Positions 1 through 10,737 of a stretch of 64,000 nucleotides of DNA are shown here, piece after piece (position 1 is the stretch's first letter; every line of letters begins with the position of its first letter). The stretch is from Trematomus loennbergii. Lineage: Eukaryota > Chordata > Actinopteri > Perciformes > Nototheniidae. The stretch is from NCBI GenBank assembly GCA_012861695.1, contig JAAOOA010000002.1, forward strand, positions 39,248,347 to 39,312,346, written 5' to 3'. Below the pieces are notes generated by a model. The model saw only the letters and a program-made list of their open reading frames with translations. It did no database searches and was not told the origin of the DNA. A program made the translations under genes and the position numbers.

Positions 1-677
1 ATTTGTTTATTGTATTTTATAGTTTTTGCATAATATAACATTTTGTTCATTGGTTCATTAAACATATAATTATTACTTAAAAATCTGTCGTTATGTTCTT
101 TGTTTGTTGTAATTCATGGATGAAGGAGTTCATAAATCACACACTGATGGAACATCACTATATTGTAATTATTTATATAGGCTTTTTCTATCAAAAATGT
201 TCGGGGTCGGTCAGGGGGTACTTGGCTGAGAAAATGTTTCAAAGGGGGTACATTACTGAAAAAAGTTTGAGAAGCACTGTACTAGGCGATAAACGATAAT
301 ATTGTCGGCACCGTTGTATGACCATTTTAGACCACTGACATAATGATAAATATAATAATATTTCAAGTACATCCTTTCAAACTGCTAGTCACATCCTCAT
401 GTAAATGGCAATTTATCGAGGTCAGAAAAGTTATCGAGTTCACACAAGGCACACAATAAAACAGTGGAAACAAACATGTTTGACTTTCATTAGTGAATGA
501 AACTGTGTGCCCTTTATAGTCTGTGTCCATTATTGTGTATTTGTATATATTGTAATATATCCTATATGCTAAGGTCCCGCTGCTGACACGATAGCAGTCA
601 TTTCGTGCGCATATGCGTAATTAAACCCATGATATCAAAATCTCACTCCAGCCAGGTACCCAAAGTTGGCAACCCTG
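1..677. other. No gene seen; repeat relics
   Basis: AT-rich sequence with no supportable coding exon. The part around 190-290 (a run of short G-rich words ending in TTGAGAAGCACTG) looks like the eroded end of a hAT-type element, and 290-440 has scattered TATCGA-type words. The colinear match to the fuller tapasin-related locus starts only at about 678, so the missing 3' exons of that gene are not here. Confidence 0.4.
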
Positions 678-689
678 GTTTATGATACT

Positions 690-1275
690 TAATACGTTTT
701 GTTTAGCAGGATAATCTCCATATATTAACACCACTTTGTGATTTTTGAAGCATAAAGCAATCGCCAGAAGTAAAAAGCTAACGTCATGCTATTCACAAAC
801 TACTGTACATCAGGGTCGCATGGCTGCACATCACCACGCTAAGCTAAAGGAGGACTCGTGTCAGCGTGATGAGGTTTAGTAGTCTCATTTAGTCACTGAT
901 TAGCAACCGCCGTTTTCAAGACACATAGCTTTCAATATTCATGAGTTGAGTATTTTATTTTCTGAAGTATTTTATGTTTTAGAACATAACTGGAAAATAT
1001 TGTAAGCTAGCCAAAACCTTGTGATGTTTCTAACTACAAAGTAACACAATAAAAAAAACGTTGACTTCGAGAGGATGAAACCGGGTTTTAGGACTCATTC
1101 TTGCACCACTGAATTCAGTGTCAATACCATGTTTGTACATTTAATATAAACTGGTGTGAATAAAACTGTTAGCTTAGCACATCACTTGAAACAGCTAGCC
1201 TAGAAGAAACATACAAGCAAAGCAGGCAGCACAGGTATTTCATTGTAACTTAGTTTTGTCTGTCACTGTAAATTC
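690..1275 (+). repeat. Dispersed repeat at duplication edge (copy 1)
   Basis: Words such as TAGCAGGATAATCT, the CGCCAGAAG..AAAAGCTAACG block and GTCAGCGTGATG recur at 27115-27700 and, more diverged, at 50870-51240. The third place lies outside the tapasin-related duplication, so this is a dispersed repeat rather than part of the gene. No open frame or clear terminal repeats were seen. Confidence 0.65.
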
Positions 1276-3623
1276 CCTCTCTTCTTAAGTCATTGTCACA
1301 TTGTTTTTATTATTATATATATTATTTATCCCTGTGACAAAAAGTCCAAAACAGGCTTCCCTACCAATTACTACGGTGACGTCACTAGTGCTTTCACTGA
1401 AAGTTGAAATATTTGACACTCGAAGCGCTCGGAAGGGACACACAAACAAGGTGAAGCACTCGCTACCGACGGCATGGATTGGAATCATTGAATCATCATT
1501 GGAATCCATTTTAAAAGAATGCTTGCAAGTTGCAAGTTTTCTTATTTCTGAAACAGATACTCTTTAACTATGAAAGATTCTTCACATTTATCCTTTTTTG
1601 TCATACAGAAAAACAGACGTTCATTTTATAACTCACATTATTAATGCCCACAAATGTCAGTCTGGTCTGATCCTCTCTTTGACTCTTCCTTACCTTCGAT
1701 TTGCAGAACAATATCCATACTGACGAACAGTGGAAGCACGGACACTGAACAGATGTACGTCCCTTCACTGCTCAACTTGGTGAAGGGAAGGGTATAGGAA
1801 GCGTCCCCGTATGCCAGGCTCCTATGTACGACCCCGGACCCTTGCTCTGTACTGAGCGGCTGCTGTGACTGAAGAGGCTGGTTCTCTCTCCACGCTGCTG
1901 CAGGAGCCACTCCACATAAAAGTTTGGTCCATGGTGGTCGACAGCAAACTGGCAGTGGAGCTTCTGTTTGGAGCCCAGGCCTGCTCTCACTGATGGAGTT
2001 AGTGTTTTCATTACCATGGCAGCTATGGACACGGAAGAGACAAGACACAGGCACACAGAGACACACTTAGTTCTTAAAGCAAAAAATGGCCAGCATTACA
2101 TTTCAATATGGAACTGACGTTAAATTAGAAGTTAAAAGTGTTATATCTTGCATATCTTCAAGGTGACGAAATAATCAAAAAACAAAGATAATGTTTGATG
2201 ATTTGGAGTAAATGGGGACAACGTTTAACTTCAGCAAAACGTTATCAACACAGTACTAATCCTGGAGTTCACTGCAAGAATTCTTTGAGTAATTTTGAAT
2301 TTATTAATTGCGGCCCTCATTCACTTCCACTCACAGGACTTTTTCTCTGATTGTGGATTCTCTTTGACCGAGAAGACATGCAATAAGAACAACATTTCCC
2401 TCAGGATTTGAAGGTAACAATAATAATTCATATCTGTGTTTTGTGCCTCTACTGTGACATGTTTACATGCTTTAATGTTCAGAAAGCTCTTGATTTTTCT
2501 CATTCTGCCTGTGCTGCAACACTGTTTTCACCTCTTCTGAAACCAGAGCCCAGTATCCTCTGATTGGTCAGCTGGCATGCTCTGTTGCGATTGGTCAACC
2601 GCTTAAAGAGGTCCCGTCCCTTAGCTTATCACGTACAATGTGTAGGGAGTGCTAGCCAATAGAAATGTTGTGGGTAAAGTTTTTTCTTTAACTGTGTGAA
2701 AACTCCACCTTTTGAGTGGTTGCTAACATGACGTTTCGAGCAGATCTCATAAGATCCATGAGAGTGTCCTAAACATCATTACCATGATGACGATCTTGAT
2801 GAATAAAGTTGTACCAAACTTTCACTTGTGAATTTACAATACAATTTTGCATCCCAAAATGATTGAATAGAAAGACATGTGTTGAGTGTTACTTGTTGTG
2901 ACGAGCATCTCTTTGTCCCCGATGGGAGTCCAGCTGTTGTAGTCCTGCTGTCCCGGGGCTGCTGTGTCCGATGGGTGTCTGAGGAAGCCTGTGATTCTGA
3001 ACAGGCCGTTGGTGTGTTTCAGGGTGCAGGTGAACAGTGGTTGTACTCCCGGGCCCCCAGCACTGGCCAGCGAACATGGATGCCCGCTGTGCTGTACCTA
3101 CGCAGCTCACACTGCAACTGCTCAGCCTCCACTCCCTCCAAGTATCGCCGCAGGTCCAATTTAGAGACTACAACACAAAAGATTACATTAGAAAAAATAG
3201 ATTTTAGTCTGTAACTCAATAGGCTGCAGGTCTTACCAGTAATCAGGAAAGTGATTCCATGTGGTAACAGCAGCATCTCCTATTTGACCAAACTGCAGCA
3301 GGGCCTCTCTGTGGATGAGCTGAGTCTCCGTGTGACCCTCTTCATTCTTAAACACGTGTTCATCAGTGAACGACAGGGCAGCCATGACACCTGATGGACA
3401 CACTGCACACCTGAGAGACACAGAGGGAGTCAGTGTAGTTCACAAATATATAGTTCAGTATAATGTAGTGATATACTCAGGCTTGGCGAGTAAGTAATTT
3501 CATGTACCAGGATTCACGACACAAAACAAAAAAGGGTTACAATGTTACCTTAAATGTTTTAAATGAAGAAACAATATATTGTTGGAAATATACTGAAACA
3601 TGAAAAAAACCCTGATGAAAATG

Positions 3624-4470
3624 CAGGGCCGTCCCTCCCTACAGGCCGATCATGCAGGCTGCATGGGGGCTTATGAGCTCGGCTTGTGCGCATAGTTCTC
3701 AATTGCCATATTAAAACATCAGCTGCAATTCACGACATGAAGAAGGCAGTTTCTGCATAGCATATAGGCTAATGGAGATGCAGTTATTTCCAGCATTCTT
3801 TATTTACAATTCATTCAAGTATTGTATGCCTTTTATCTGCTAATGTACAGGAGGAAGAGTGATAAACTGTCTGTCTAGTTGGCTTACATAACAGTTCAAG
3901 TTTACAGCCTAAAAAACATGGAGCATTTTTTCCCCTTTTATTCCTTTTATGTCAATTTGCACATTTCATGGTGATGCTCAGCCTCTCCCCTTAACTCCTA
4001 ACAGTCATCATTATGTCAACCACAACACAGAGAAATACTGATAGAAATGTGTGTGTAGTTGTTGATACATTGCTGACAGAGGGAACTACATTTGAATACA
4101 GATATAAGAAATATCAGTTTTTTAGAATGTAATAAGCATGTTTTGTCATGACTATATTACAACTATATTATAATAAAAGAATATAGTATTTATATTATTG
4201 AATTGATTATGATTATGATTATTAGTAGAAGTAGTTTATTTGCAGTAATTATATTTTAATCTTTTTGAGGCTAGTATTTGGCAGGAAATTCAGACGTATT
4301 CACTGTAAACGCATACTGAACGACATACATGCACATTTACCATTTACCTCACTGTATAAAAATGTAACTGTTTCCAAAAAAAAAAATTTCACTCCTGTCG
4401 GTTGGGGGGGGGGGGGGGGCCTCATCTCACAATGTCGCTTGGGGCCCCAAGTTGGCCAGGGCCGGCCCTG
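3624..4470. mobile_element. hAT-type non-autonomous element
   Basis: The ends read CAGGGCCGTCC and GGCCGGCCCTG. The element is flanked by a perfect 8-bp direct repeat TGAAAATG (3616-3623 and 4471-4478). 8-bp target duplications and CAGGG termini are characteristic of hAT transposons. No transposase frame is visible. It sits in an intron of the truncated tapasin-related copy and is absent from the right-hand copy, so it probably arrived after the duplication. Confidence 0.85.
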
Positions 4471-4497
4471 TGAAAATGTCTGCTTTCTTTTTGATAG

Positions 4498-5571
4498 TTA
4501 AAGGTGGGGTAGGTATTTTTGGAAGAAACCAGCTCGAGTGCGGTAGAATTTGAAAATACACAACCGGAAAAAATCTGCCCCTTCCTTCAGACTTCCTTAC
4601 AGAGCCCTCCTCCAACACACACGAATGCGCACATGACCAATGAGGGCACGAGATAAGTTTGTGCACAGCAGTAGCGTGGCGTGGGGAAAAATTTAGGGGA
4701 AGCCCATTTTTTTGGTTGGGTTAATTTATGCAGACACGCCCCCCCCCCCCCCCCCCAAATGCAATACCAGCCGCTCAATGCCAGTGCAGATTCGGTAATG
4801 AATAAAAAATAAGGGTTGAATGGGGTGAAGCCACTTTGCCTCACTTTTATCCAAACTGCAGTGCATTGTGGTCAGCAGAGCGGAGATTTTCAGGATTTTC
4901 AGGATTTACAGGATTTGATTCAAAGTTTAAAACCTGTTTGGGGAGTTTATATCAGTTTACTTATATTCGGGCCTCTGAAGGGAAGCTAGAGACGGCTGGC
5001 TTCCCTTGGCATGGCCCTGACCAATCACAGGTTGGCAGGGGCATCACGTGGGCCTCATCTGATTGGTCAATCCCTCACCAAGGGAAGCCAGATTCCCCTG
5101 GCCTCCTCTCGCAACAGTGAATGCAATCTACTGTTTCACCATAACATCTAGAGAGGGGCGCTGTTTGTTTCACTCTTTCTTTGTAAAATACTCAATGAGA
5201 GTGGGGGAGAGACGGGCCGGCAGCAACAGCAAAGGAGAATTATCGAAACAAAACAAAGTGTTTTTATTTATTTATTTAAATTATAACTACAATCCGAAAA
5301 AACAGGGGAAGCCTGGCTTCCTTGGCATCCGGGAGAAAACGCCACTGGTGCACAGATGGAAGGCTGACAGGCAGGTAGGCCATCCAGTTATTTTAGCCGG
5401 GCCGGCTAAAATGATTGGTCGTGCTTTTTACAGTACTACGGCTTCCACAGATGAAATTGTTTTATGGATTTTTTGTCAAAGCACTTAAGATATTCATTGC
5501 TATCGGGATGTTAAGAGCATTCCATGGAATATAACAAAAAGTGTATCTTGAGCCGGTTATCCCACCTTTAA
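4498..5571. mobile_element. TTAA-flanked MITE, family D copy 1
   Basis: One end reads TTAAAGGTGGGGTAGGTA and the other is the inverted CCGGTTATCCCACCTTTAA. TTAA at both ends suggests a piggyBac-like target. Three more copies are at 7128-7516, 46809-47196 and 61751-62137, each about 385 bp. This copy is longer because a hAT element is inserted at 4669-5347. Confidence 0.85.
4669..5347. mobile_element. hAT-type element nested in MITE
   Basis: The ends are CAGTAGCGTGGCG and CGCCACTG, with a perfect 8-bp target duplication GTGCACAG at 4661-4668 and 5348-5355. The intact MITE copies carry a single GTGCACAG at this place, which gives a direct empty-site comparison. A poly-C tract lies at about 4740. 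No transposase is seen. Confidence 0.85.
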
Positions 5572-6172
5572 ATTGTGCAATGTTTTCACATGCACATAAT
5601 AATTAAAGTTAGTTAAAATTAGGAAAAGTCATTTAATTGTATTTGAAGTGACGTCAAACCACAGGACATGCTGTCACACCACAGGACGAGATGAGACGTA
5701 TGAACATTGTATGATTTGTCAAATGTATTAAGTGCTTTTTTAACAAACAAATCAATTGCAATTTTAACATTTAACAAAATATAAATGAAATATTGTTCTT
5801 AGAAAATTAATTTGAACTAAAAGTGAAAAAGACATACTGAATAATCAACATATTAGCCATCACTTATACTATACATAGTAGAGTAGAAGAATGTATAGCA
5901 GTTTAGTTTACTGTTAGTATTATATATTAGTAATGTGTAATATGGTAAAATACAATTAGTAGGCTACAGTACAGTACTTCGTAGTATAGTAATTTCATTC
6001 ATGATTATGGGCTAATTAACAAGCCAAAATATGTAAAAAAGCGAAAGAAAATAACTTACCTGCACAAAGATATAAGAAACTCAATATCTTTAAGATTAAA
6101 TACATGATTATGTATTCGTAGAAATATCTACTTGCTGCTCGAACGCAACAACGACTTCTCTAGTACAAATAT

Positions 6173-6188
6173 ACTTTCACTTTCATTT
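6173..6188 (-). promoter_or_regulatory. ISRE/IRF-like element, left copy
   Basis: On the minus strand the sequence reads AAATGAAAGTGAAAGT, containing GAAANNGAAA, the core bound by IRF factors. It lies about 68 bp upstream of the signal-peptide ATG at 6105. The same core is at the same distance in the right copy. That it mediates interferon induction is inferred from the motif and from the known interferon response of antigen-presentation genes. Confidence 0.6.
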
Positions 6189-6244
6189 ATAACTTGCTTT
6201 GCCTGCGGCCTGCCTCCCACATCATGTGTTAGGCAGATCGAATG

Positions 6245-6581
6245 TCACTGACGACGAAGGTGTGTTTTGACTGTTTGTTTTTTTGGTATATTTGAAACAA
6301 TTGTTTTCAATTAGCCCCAAAAAAAAACAACCGGAAATTCAGCTCGTGTTTTCGTTTTTCTGTTCTTACAGTTAAAACCATACATCATGGTTAAAACAAG
6401 AATACCACTCAATGTTTCGATTCGTTCCCATATAAGGGCGTGGGTCTCCAGTGCATCCTTGCTTCTGATTGGCTAGTTTGCGCTGTACTCTTCAAAATAA
6501 GGTTCATAATATTTGCCTTTAGATAGGGCGTGTTAACACAAATATATTGAATATATGGCTACATGCAAAACATACAGAAGA

Positions 6582-6615
<34 letters not shown>

Positions 6616-6663
6616 TGTGGTGTGTGTGTGTGGTGGGTGTGTGTGTTGTGTGTGTGTGTGTGT

Positions 6664-6710
<47 letters not shown>

Positions 6711-7125
6711 TGTGTGTGTGGTGTGTGTGTGTGTGTGTGTGTCTTTGTGTCTGTCTGTCTGTCTGTCTGCTGTCTGTCTGTCTGTCTATCTGCCTGTCTG
6801 TCTTGCACTGTCAGCCATGATCTTATAAAGTATGAGTATAGTTTGATGTTACTGTTGAATTGACACTGCGGTCGTATTTCCCGTTTGCGTGGTCGAGTCA
6901 GCATCGAGCTGGGTTTTTTCTTCAAAACTTTATTAAAACAGATTGGAGGTTGAGGATTGATAAATACTATTTAGAGTACTTTTATTGTGTACTTATTGAG
7001 TGATCCTCTGTTAAACTCTCCTCCTGAGTACAATAATGCATGTTTTCTGCTATCTTTGATGAGGGATCAAATATGTTTTGCCATAAGTTCTTAATGAGGT
7101 GGTTGATATTGTTGGACTCAGTACT
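6245..7125 (+). repeat. Inverted repeat arm (left), with microsatellite
   Basis: 6245-6540 and 6960-7125 match the reverse complement of 17555-17985. Shared words include CACTCAATGTTTCG, CTTGCTTCTGATTGGCTAG, CTGCTATCTTTGATGAG and TTGGACTCAGTACTA. A GT/CTGT microsatellite with flanks (about 6540-6960) interrupts this arm. The TTGGACTCAGTACTA unit also recurs at 7540-7690 and 36310-37990. Confidence 0.65.
6584..6812. repeat. (GT)n and (CTGT)n microsatellite
   Basis: A long imperfect GT run to about 6750 is followed by CTGT repeats to about 6812. Cys/Val-rich open frames across it are low-complexity artefacts. Confidence 0.95.
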
Positions 7126-7127
7126 AA

Positions 7128-7516
7128 TTAAAGGTAGGGTATGTAAGTTTGAGAAACCGGCTCGAGATCGCTAGAATTTGAAAATACACGACCGGAGAAA
7201 ATCTGCCACTTCCTTATAGAGCCCCTCCTCCAACACACACAAACGCGCACATGACCAATGAGGGCACGAGATAAGTTTGTGCACAGATGGAAGGCTGACA
7301 GGCAGGTAGGCCATCCAGTTATTTTAGCCGGGCCGGCTAAAATGATTGGTCGTGCTTTTTACAGTACTACGGCTTCCACAGATGACATTTTTTAATGGAT
7401 TTTTTGTCAAAGCACTTAAGATATTCATTGCTATCGGGATGTTAAGAGCATTCCATGGAATATAACAAAAAGTGTATCTCGAGCCGGTTTTTCAAACTTA
7501 CATACCCTACCTTTAA
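7128..7516. mobile_element. TTAA-flanked MITE, family D copy 2
   Basis: TTAA at both ends, with inverted ends AAGTTTGAGAAACCGGCTCG and the reverse complement. The interior contains the palindrome AGCCGGGCCGGCT. No coding capacity. Confidence 0.85.
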
Positions 7517-7771
7517 ACTACACCCACAAGTAATATGAAGTACTTTTACTGTGTACTTTTTGAGTAATCCTCTGTCAAAGTCACCTCCTGAGTACAAAAA
7601 TGCACGTTTTCTGCTATATTTAATAAGCGTAAGAAAAAATGTCTTCACAATACTGATATTGTTGGACAGAGTATTTTAAGAGGATATGGTAGACATGATA
7701 TCAACACTCGTTCCAGTCAGTACTCCAGCAGCAGCATTTTTACCTCTTGGAAAGTCTAGCCTGGATAGCTG

Positions 7772-8727
7772 GGTTGCAGTCGAATAGTCCAAAAATCAGC
7801 TCCTAACGTCTATCCCTATCGTCTATCCCTTGACCTCTGTGTGAAACGTCACGGGGTTAAGGGATAGTGGATAGGAGAATTCAAAAGGATTTAGGAGAAG
7901 AGACTGCGGTACTTTAGAGAATCCGACTGCACTTTCACTATCCGACGTGTTTATGATGCGCCAGCGGACGTCATAAATTGCGTCTGCTGCTGTGGGGAAA
8001 CTATGGAAACTACAGTTTTCTATACAGCGGACTACAATATGGATGTATAATAAGAACGACGGACTACTGTAAACTCATATAGAGACTCTGCACCGTGCTC
8101 TGATGCTGTTGTTTTATGCTTTATGAACGTGGACAACAGAGAAACATATTCTTCATGACCAAAGTTGGAATTCAAATAAAAAAGGAAAGTGAAACTTATT
8201 AGTCCTTAACATCTATCACTGTGTATATCACCATTCAAACATCTTTTAAAAGTTGAACAAACCCCACACAGCTCAGTAAACACTGTGAAATGTTGACTTA
8301 TTTGATCATTTCAGTAAAAAACTAACGTTCATATTTCTCTTTTTGATTATAATACTGATGAACGTTAAAAACAAAGCACTTTGGCAAGTTACCACATACG
8401 TTATAAAATGCTTAATAAGCACCGTAACTTTCATGATATCATTTCTCGGTCATAATCGGTTGTTTCCGTGAACGGCCGACTGTTGTGTGACGGCAAATGC
8501 TGCGGCCGCAAGGCATTGTGGGGCAGCATTTTCTCCTCTCCTTTCGTAAAGGGAGGTACAGTGGTTCCTAAGCTAAAGGAGGTTATAAAGGAAGTTTGAA
8601 ACCTCCTTTCCTATCATTTTAGAGAATTCGAACGGCACTTATCATGGCTCCCACTGACGTACTTCCGGGTCATTTCACTCCGTTAGGAAGGTTCCTAAGC
8701 AAAATGGACTATTCGACTGCAACCCTG
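7772..8727. mobile_element. DNA element with 20+ bp inverted ends
   Basis: The left end GGGTTGCAGTCGAATAGTCC is matched in inverse orientation by GGACTATTCGACTGCAACCC at the right end. The interior has no transposase-like frame. The flanks are too degenerate for me to call a target duplication. Confidence 0.75.
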
Positions 8728-8920
8728 GCCTATCCTTCAGCAAAGTGACACACTCTGTCACTCTGGTTGGCCTCTTATGATGCTGTTGTCTTTTAATATA
8801 TGATTATTTCTCAGCCCCTAGTTCGTTCCTCGCAGATTCCTCAGTCTCATCATTCCATCAGTCCCAGTCAACGCATTAGTCTCCAGCAAACTTCCAGTGT
8901 CTGACTCCATAGAGATATTA

Positions 8921-9329
8921 GGCGCTTTCACACCAGAGTACTTTTCCCCGTACTTTTCCCTTTTAGTTCCGATAGTTCCTGGGATTTTGCGTTCACACCA
9001 AAAAGAGAACTTAGTTCATGAGAACTTTTACGAGAGCAGGTGCGCCCCGTAAAACTCTGAAAAGTTTTGTGGAGCCGCCATTGTATTTGCTGGCATTAGC
9101 ATTATTAGCATTAGCATTAGCCCAGTGCACCAACAGAGAGAGACTAACTTATGGCAAAAAAAAAAAACATGGGAGCGGTGGAGTGCTGAGGAGGTGTCGG
9201 CGTTCAACTCCGGGGACTTCCGGCCGGGGACTTCGGGTGGCAGTGTAGATCGTGTTTGTTGTTCCCGAGTCCAGGAGGAAGTTAAAAGAGACAATTGGAG
9301 TCTCGGAAAAGTTCAAATGAGTAATTTAA
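8921..9329 (+). mobile_element. PIF/Harbinger-like element fragment, left part
   Basis: It begins TAGGCGCTTTCACACC and holds a GTTCCGATAGTTCCTGGG / GCGTTCACACCAAAA block. That block recurs inverted at 15193-15275. Near 9170 a short frame reads TWERWSAEEV, reminiscent of the MYB/SANT-like protein of PIF/Harbinger transposons, but it is too short to be firm. The retroviral block and a MITE now separate the two ends. Confidence 0.45.
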
Positions 9330-9805
9330 TTAAAGGGGACCTATCATGCAAAATGCACTTTTGTACGTCTTTTATACATGAATATGTGTCCCCGGTGTTC
9401 CAGGGAACTCACCAAGTGTCAGAAAAAACAACCCTCTCTCTTTTCCTCCATACCCAAATCTCTAAAACGGGGCTGCAACGGATCTGATACAGACTGATCC
9501 AGATTTGAACATTTCTCTGACGTCAGGACGGAGGAGCTGACCTATCAGGGAATGAGAGGTTGCCGTGGCATGGTAACAGCATGGTAACACAACGCTCGTA
9601 ACTCGGCCCCCTCCTTTGCAGGGGGGCGTGGTCAGCTGCAGCGCATGCAAAGACAGGGTGGAGGAGAGCAAAATAGAGCGAAATGAGGCATGGCTAAAAT
9701 GCATGATCTGTTTGGTATTTTGAAAAAGAAAACGTATAAATATACCTTATATAGGTATGGCCCTACAATATATTATTCAAATATAGCATGATAGGTCCAC
9801 TTTAA
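9330..9805. mobile_element. TTAA-flanked MITE, family A copy 1
   Basis: The ends read TTAAAGGGGACCTATCATGC and GCATGATAGGTCCACTTTAA, inverted, with TTAA at both ends (piggyBac-like target). A second copy in the opposite orientation is at 16529-17491, and part of another end lies near 24520-24627. Non-coding. Confidence 0.85.
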
Positions 9806-10238
9806 GTAACGTGGTTTTGAAACAAACAGAGCAGGTCGAACACAGCGCCGTGGCGAGAGGAGAGAGAGAACGAGTCCCCGTGCTGCGCATGTATATCCGA
9901 TTCCTGGCTCCTCTTCTCATTGGCTGCTTCGACGATGGGCGGGTCTTCCTCCCCTTCGTTTCTCTGGATTCATTTCGCATAAAATAAGAAGATTTAGACG
10001 TTGTGTGTTTAATGTGTAACACCACAAGCCTTTCCTCCTCATATTCTCATTCATGACTTTTTATTCTATACATTCTGACGGCGGTAAACATAGATTACGT
10101 GTAGCCGGAAGTGACGTCATGTCACACCGGAAGTGACGTCATGTAAACGACGGGGTTGTCCTTCAAATAAGCTTTTCAAAATAAAACGGTGCATCCATTC
10201 AATATTCAAGTATCATATTGATTTTAATTTCTTACAAT
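9806..10238 (-). repeat. Candidate retroviral 3' LTR
   Basis: On the minus strand the tract AAGGAGGGA (10248-10239) directly precedes TTGTAAGAAATT, as a polypurine tract precedes an LTR. Downstream come twin ETS-CRE sites (10144-10105) and a TATA-like AT-rich stretch that includes AATAAA (10065-10060). The far end abuts the TTAA MITE at 9805. No second LTR copy is present to confirm the boundaries. Confidence 0.4.
10105..10144. promoter_or_regulatory. Twin ETS-CRE composite sites
   Basis: The 18-mer CCGGAAGTGACGTCATGT occurs twice, at 10105-10122 and 10127-10144, with starts 22 bp apart. Each contains an ETS core (CCGGAAGT) overlapping a perfect CRE palindrome (TGACGTCA), an arrangement known to bind ETS and CREB/ATF factors jointly. 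It lies in the candidate LTR where U3 would be expected. Confidence 0.65.
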
Positions 10239-10737
10239 CCCTCCTTACATACCTTTCAAGGTATGTAAAATGATACTGAAATCAATGTGTTCTTCATCTG
10301 AACATTGCATAGTACATAATTAATATCAAAAATATACAATCAAAAATGGAAAAAATCATAACCTTCGTCAAAAATACAAAAATTCAAAAAGTACAAAAAA
10401 TACATTGGTTCATCATCAAACATAAACGTTTTTTCATTGTGCATAACTTCTAGTTTAAACCTTCATGTCACTCTTAAAAATAGCAGCAATTAGCTTGGTA
10501 TTAGAACATTTCTTACTCCCTCCTTTCACAGAAATCGTTCTTATACTACATTCAGTGTTAAGGCACTTGTTTTCACAAAGTATAAAAAGAAACAAACTAT
10601 TTTAGAAATAGCAAAAAGTAATAAAAGAATACACTATATTAGAATAGTGAAAGATAAAATGAAATGAATTTACACTATATTAGAATTGTGTAACATATAG
10701 TTCTTCATTCAAATGATTCATCATTTGAAGAATCTCA

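Larger units (their letters stand above)
1694..6105 (-). pseudogene. Truncated tapasin-related gene copy
   Basis: Four exons line up with the fuller gene at 18603-35695. The signal-peptide exon is 6060-6105 (MYLILKILSFLYLCA, phase 1 donor). Exon 2 is 3237-3410, exon 3 is 2893-3167 and the V-like Ig exon is 1694-2022. The Ig-constant, transmembrane and tail exons are absent at the expected distance. Exon 2 has lost 1 nt near its 5' end and 2 nt near its 3' end. Exon 3 has lost one G (a CACTGG changed to CACTG in the coding sense). Exon 4 has lost one C in a CCCC run. Truncation together with several frame losses supports a pseudogene, although some single-base losses could be assembly errors. 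Exon 3 here still has a normal GTAAC donor. Confidence 0.8.
678..6250 (-). repeat. Segmental duplication, left copy
   Basis: From about 678 to about 6250 this segment is colinear with 27110-35840 in the same orientation. Exons, introns and the promoter-proximal region match by eye with scattered substitutions and small indels. Differences come mainly from later insertions. This copy carries a hAT element (3624-4470) and a TTAA-flanked MITE with a nested hAT (4498-5571). The right copy carries an L2-like LINE instead. The left boundary falls at the edge of a dispersed repeat also seen at about 50870. Confidence 0.85.

Noticed and set aside
6533..6925. Cys/Val/His-Thr-rich open frames over the GT tract
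   Set aside because: Microsatellite in all frames; no conserved residues or splice context.
9777..10025. 82-codon minus-strand frame
   Set aside because: Lies in the candidate LTR and the MITE end; composition is not protein-like.
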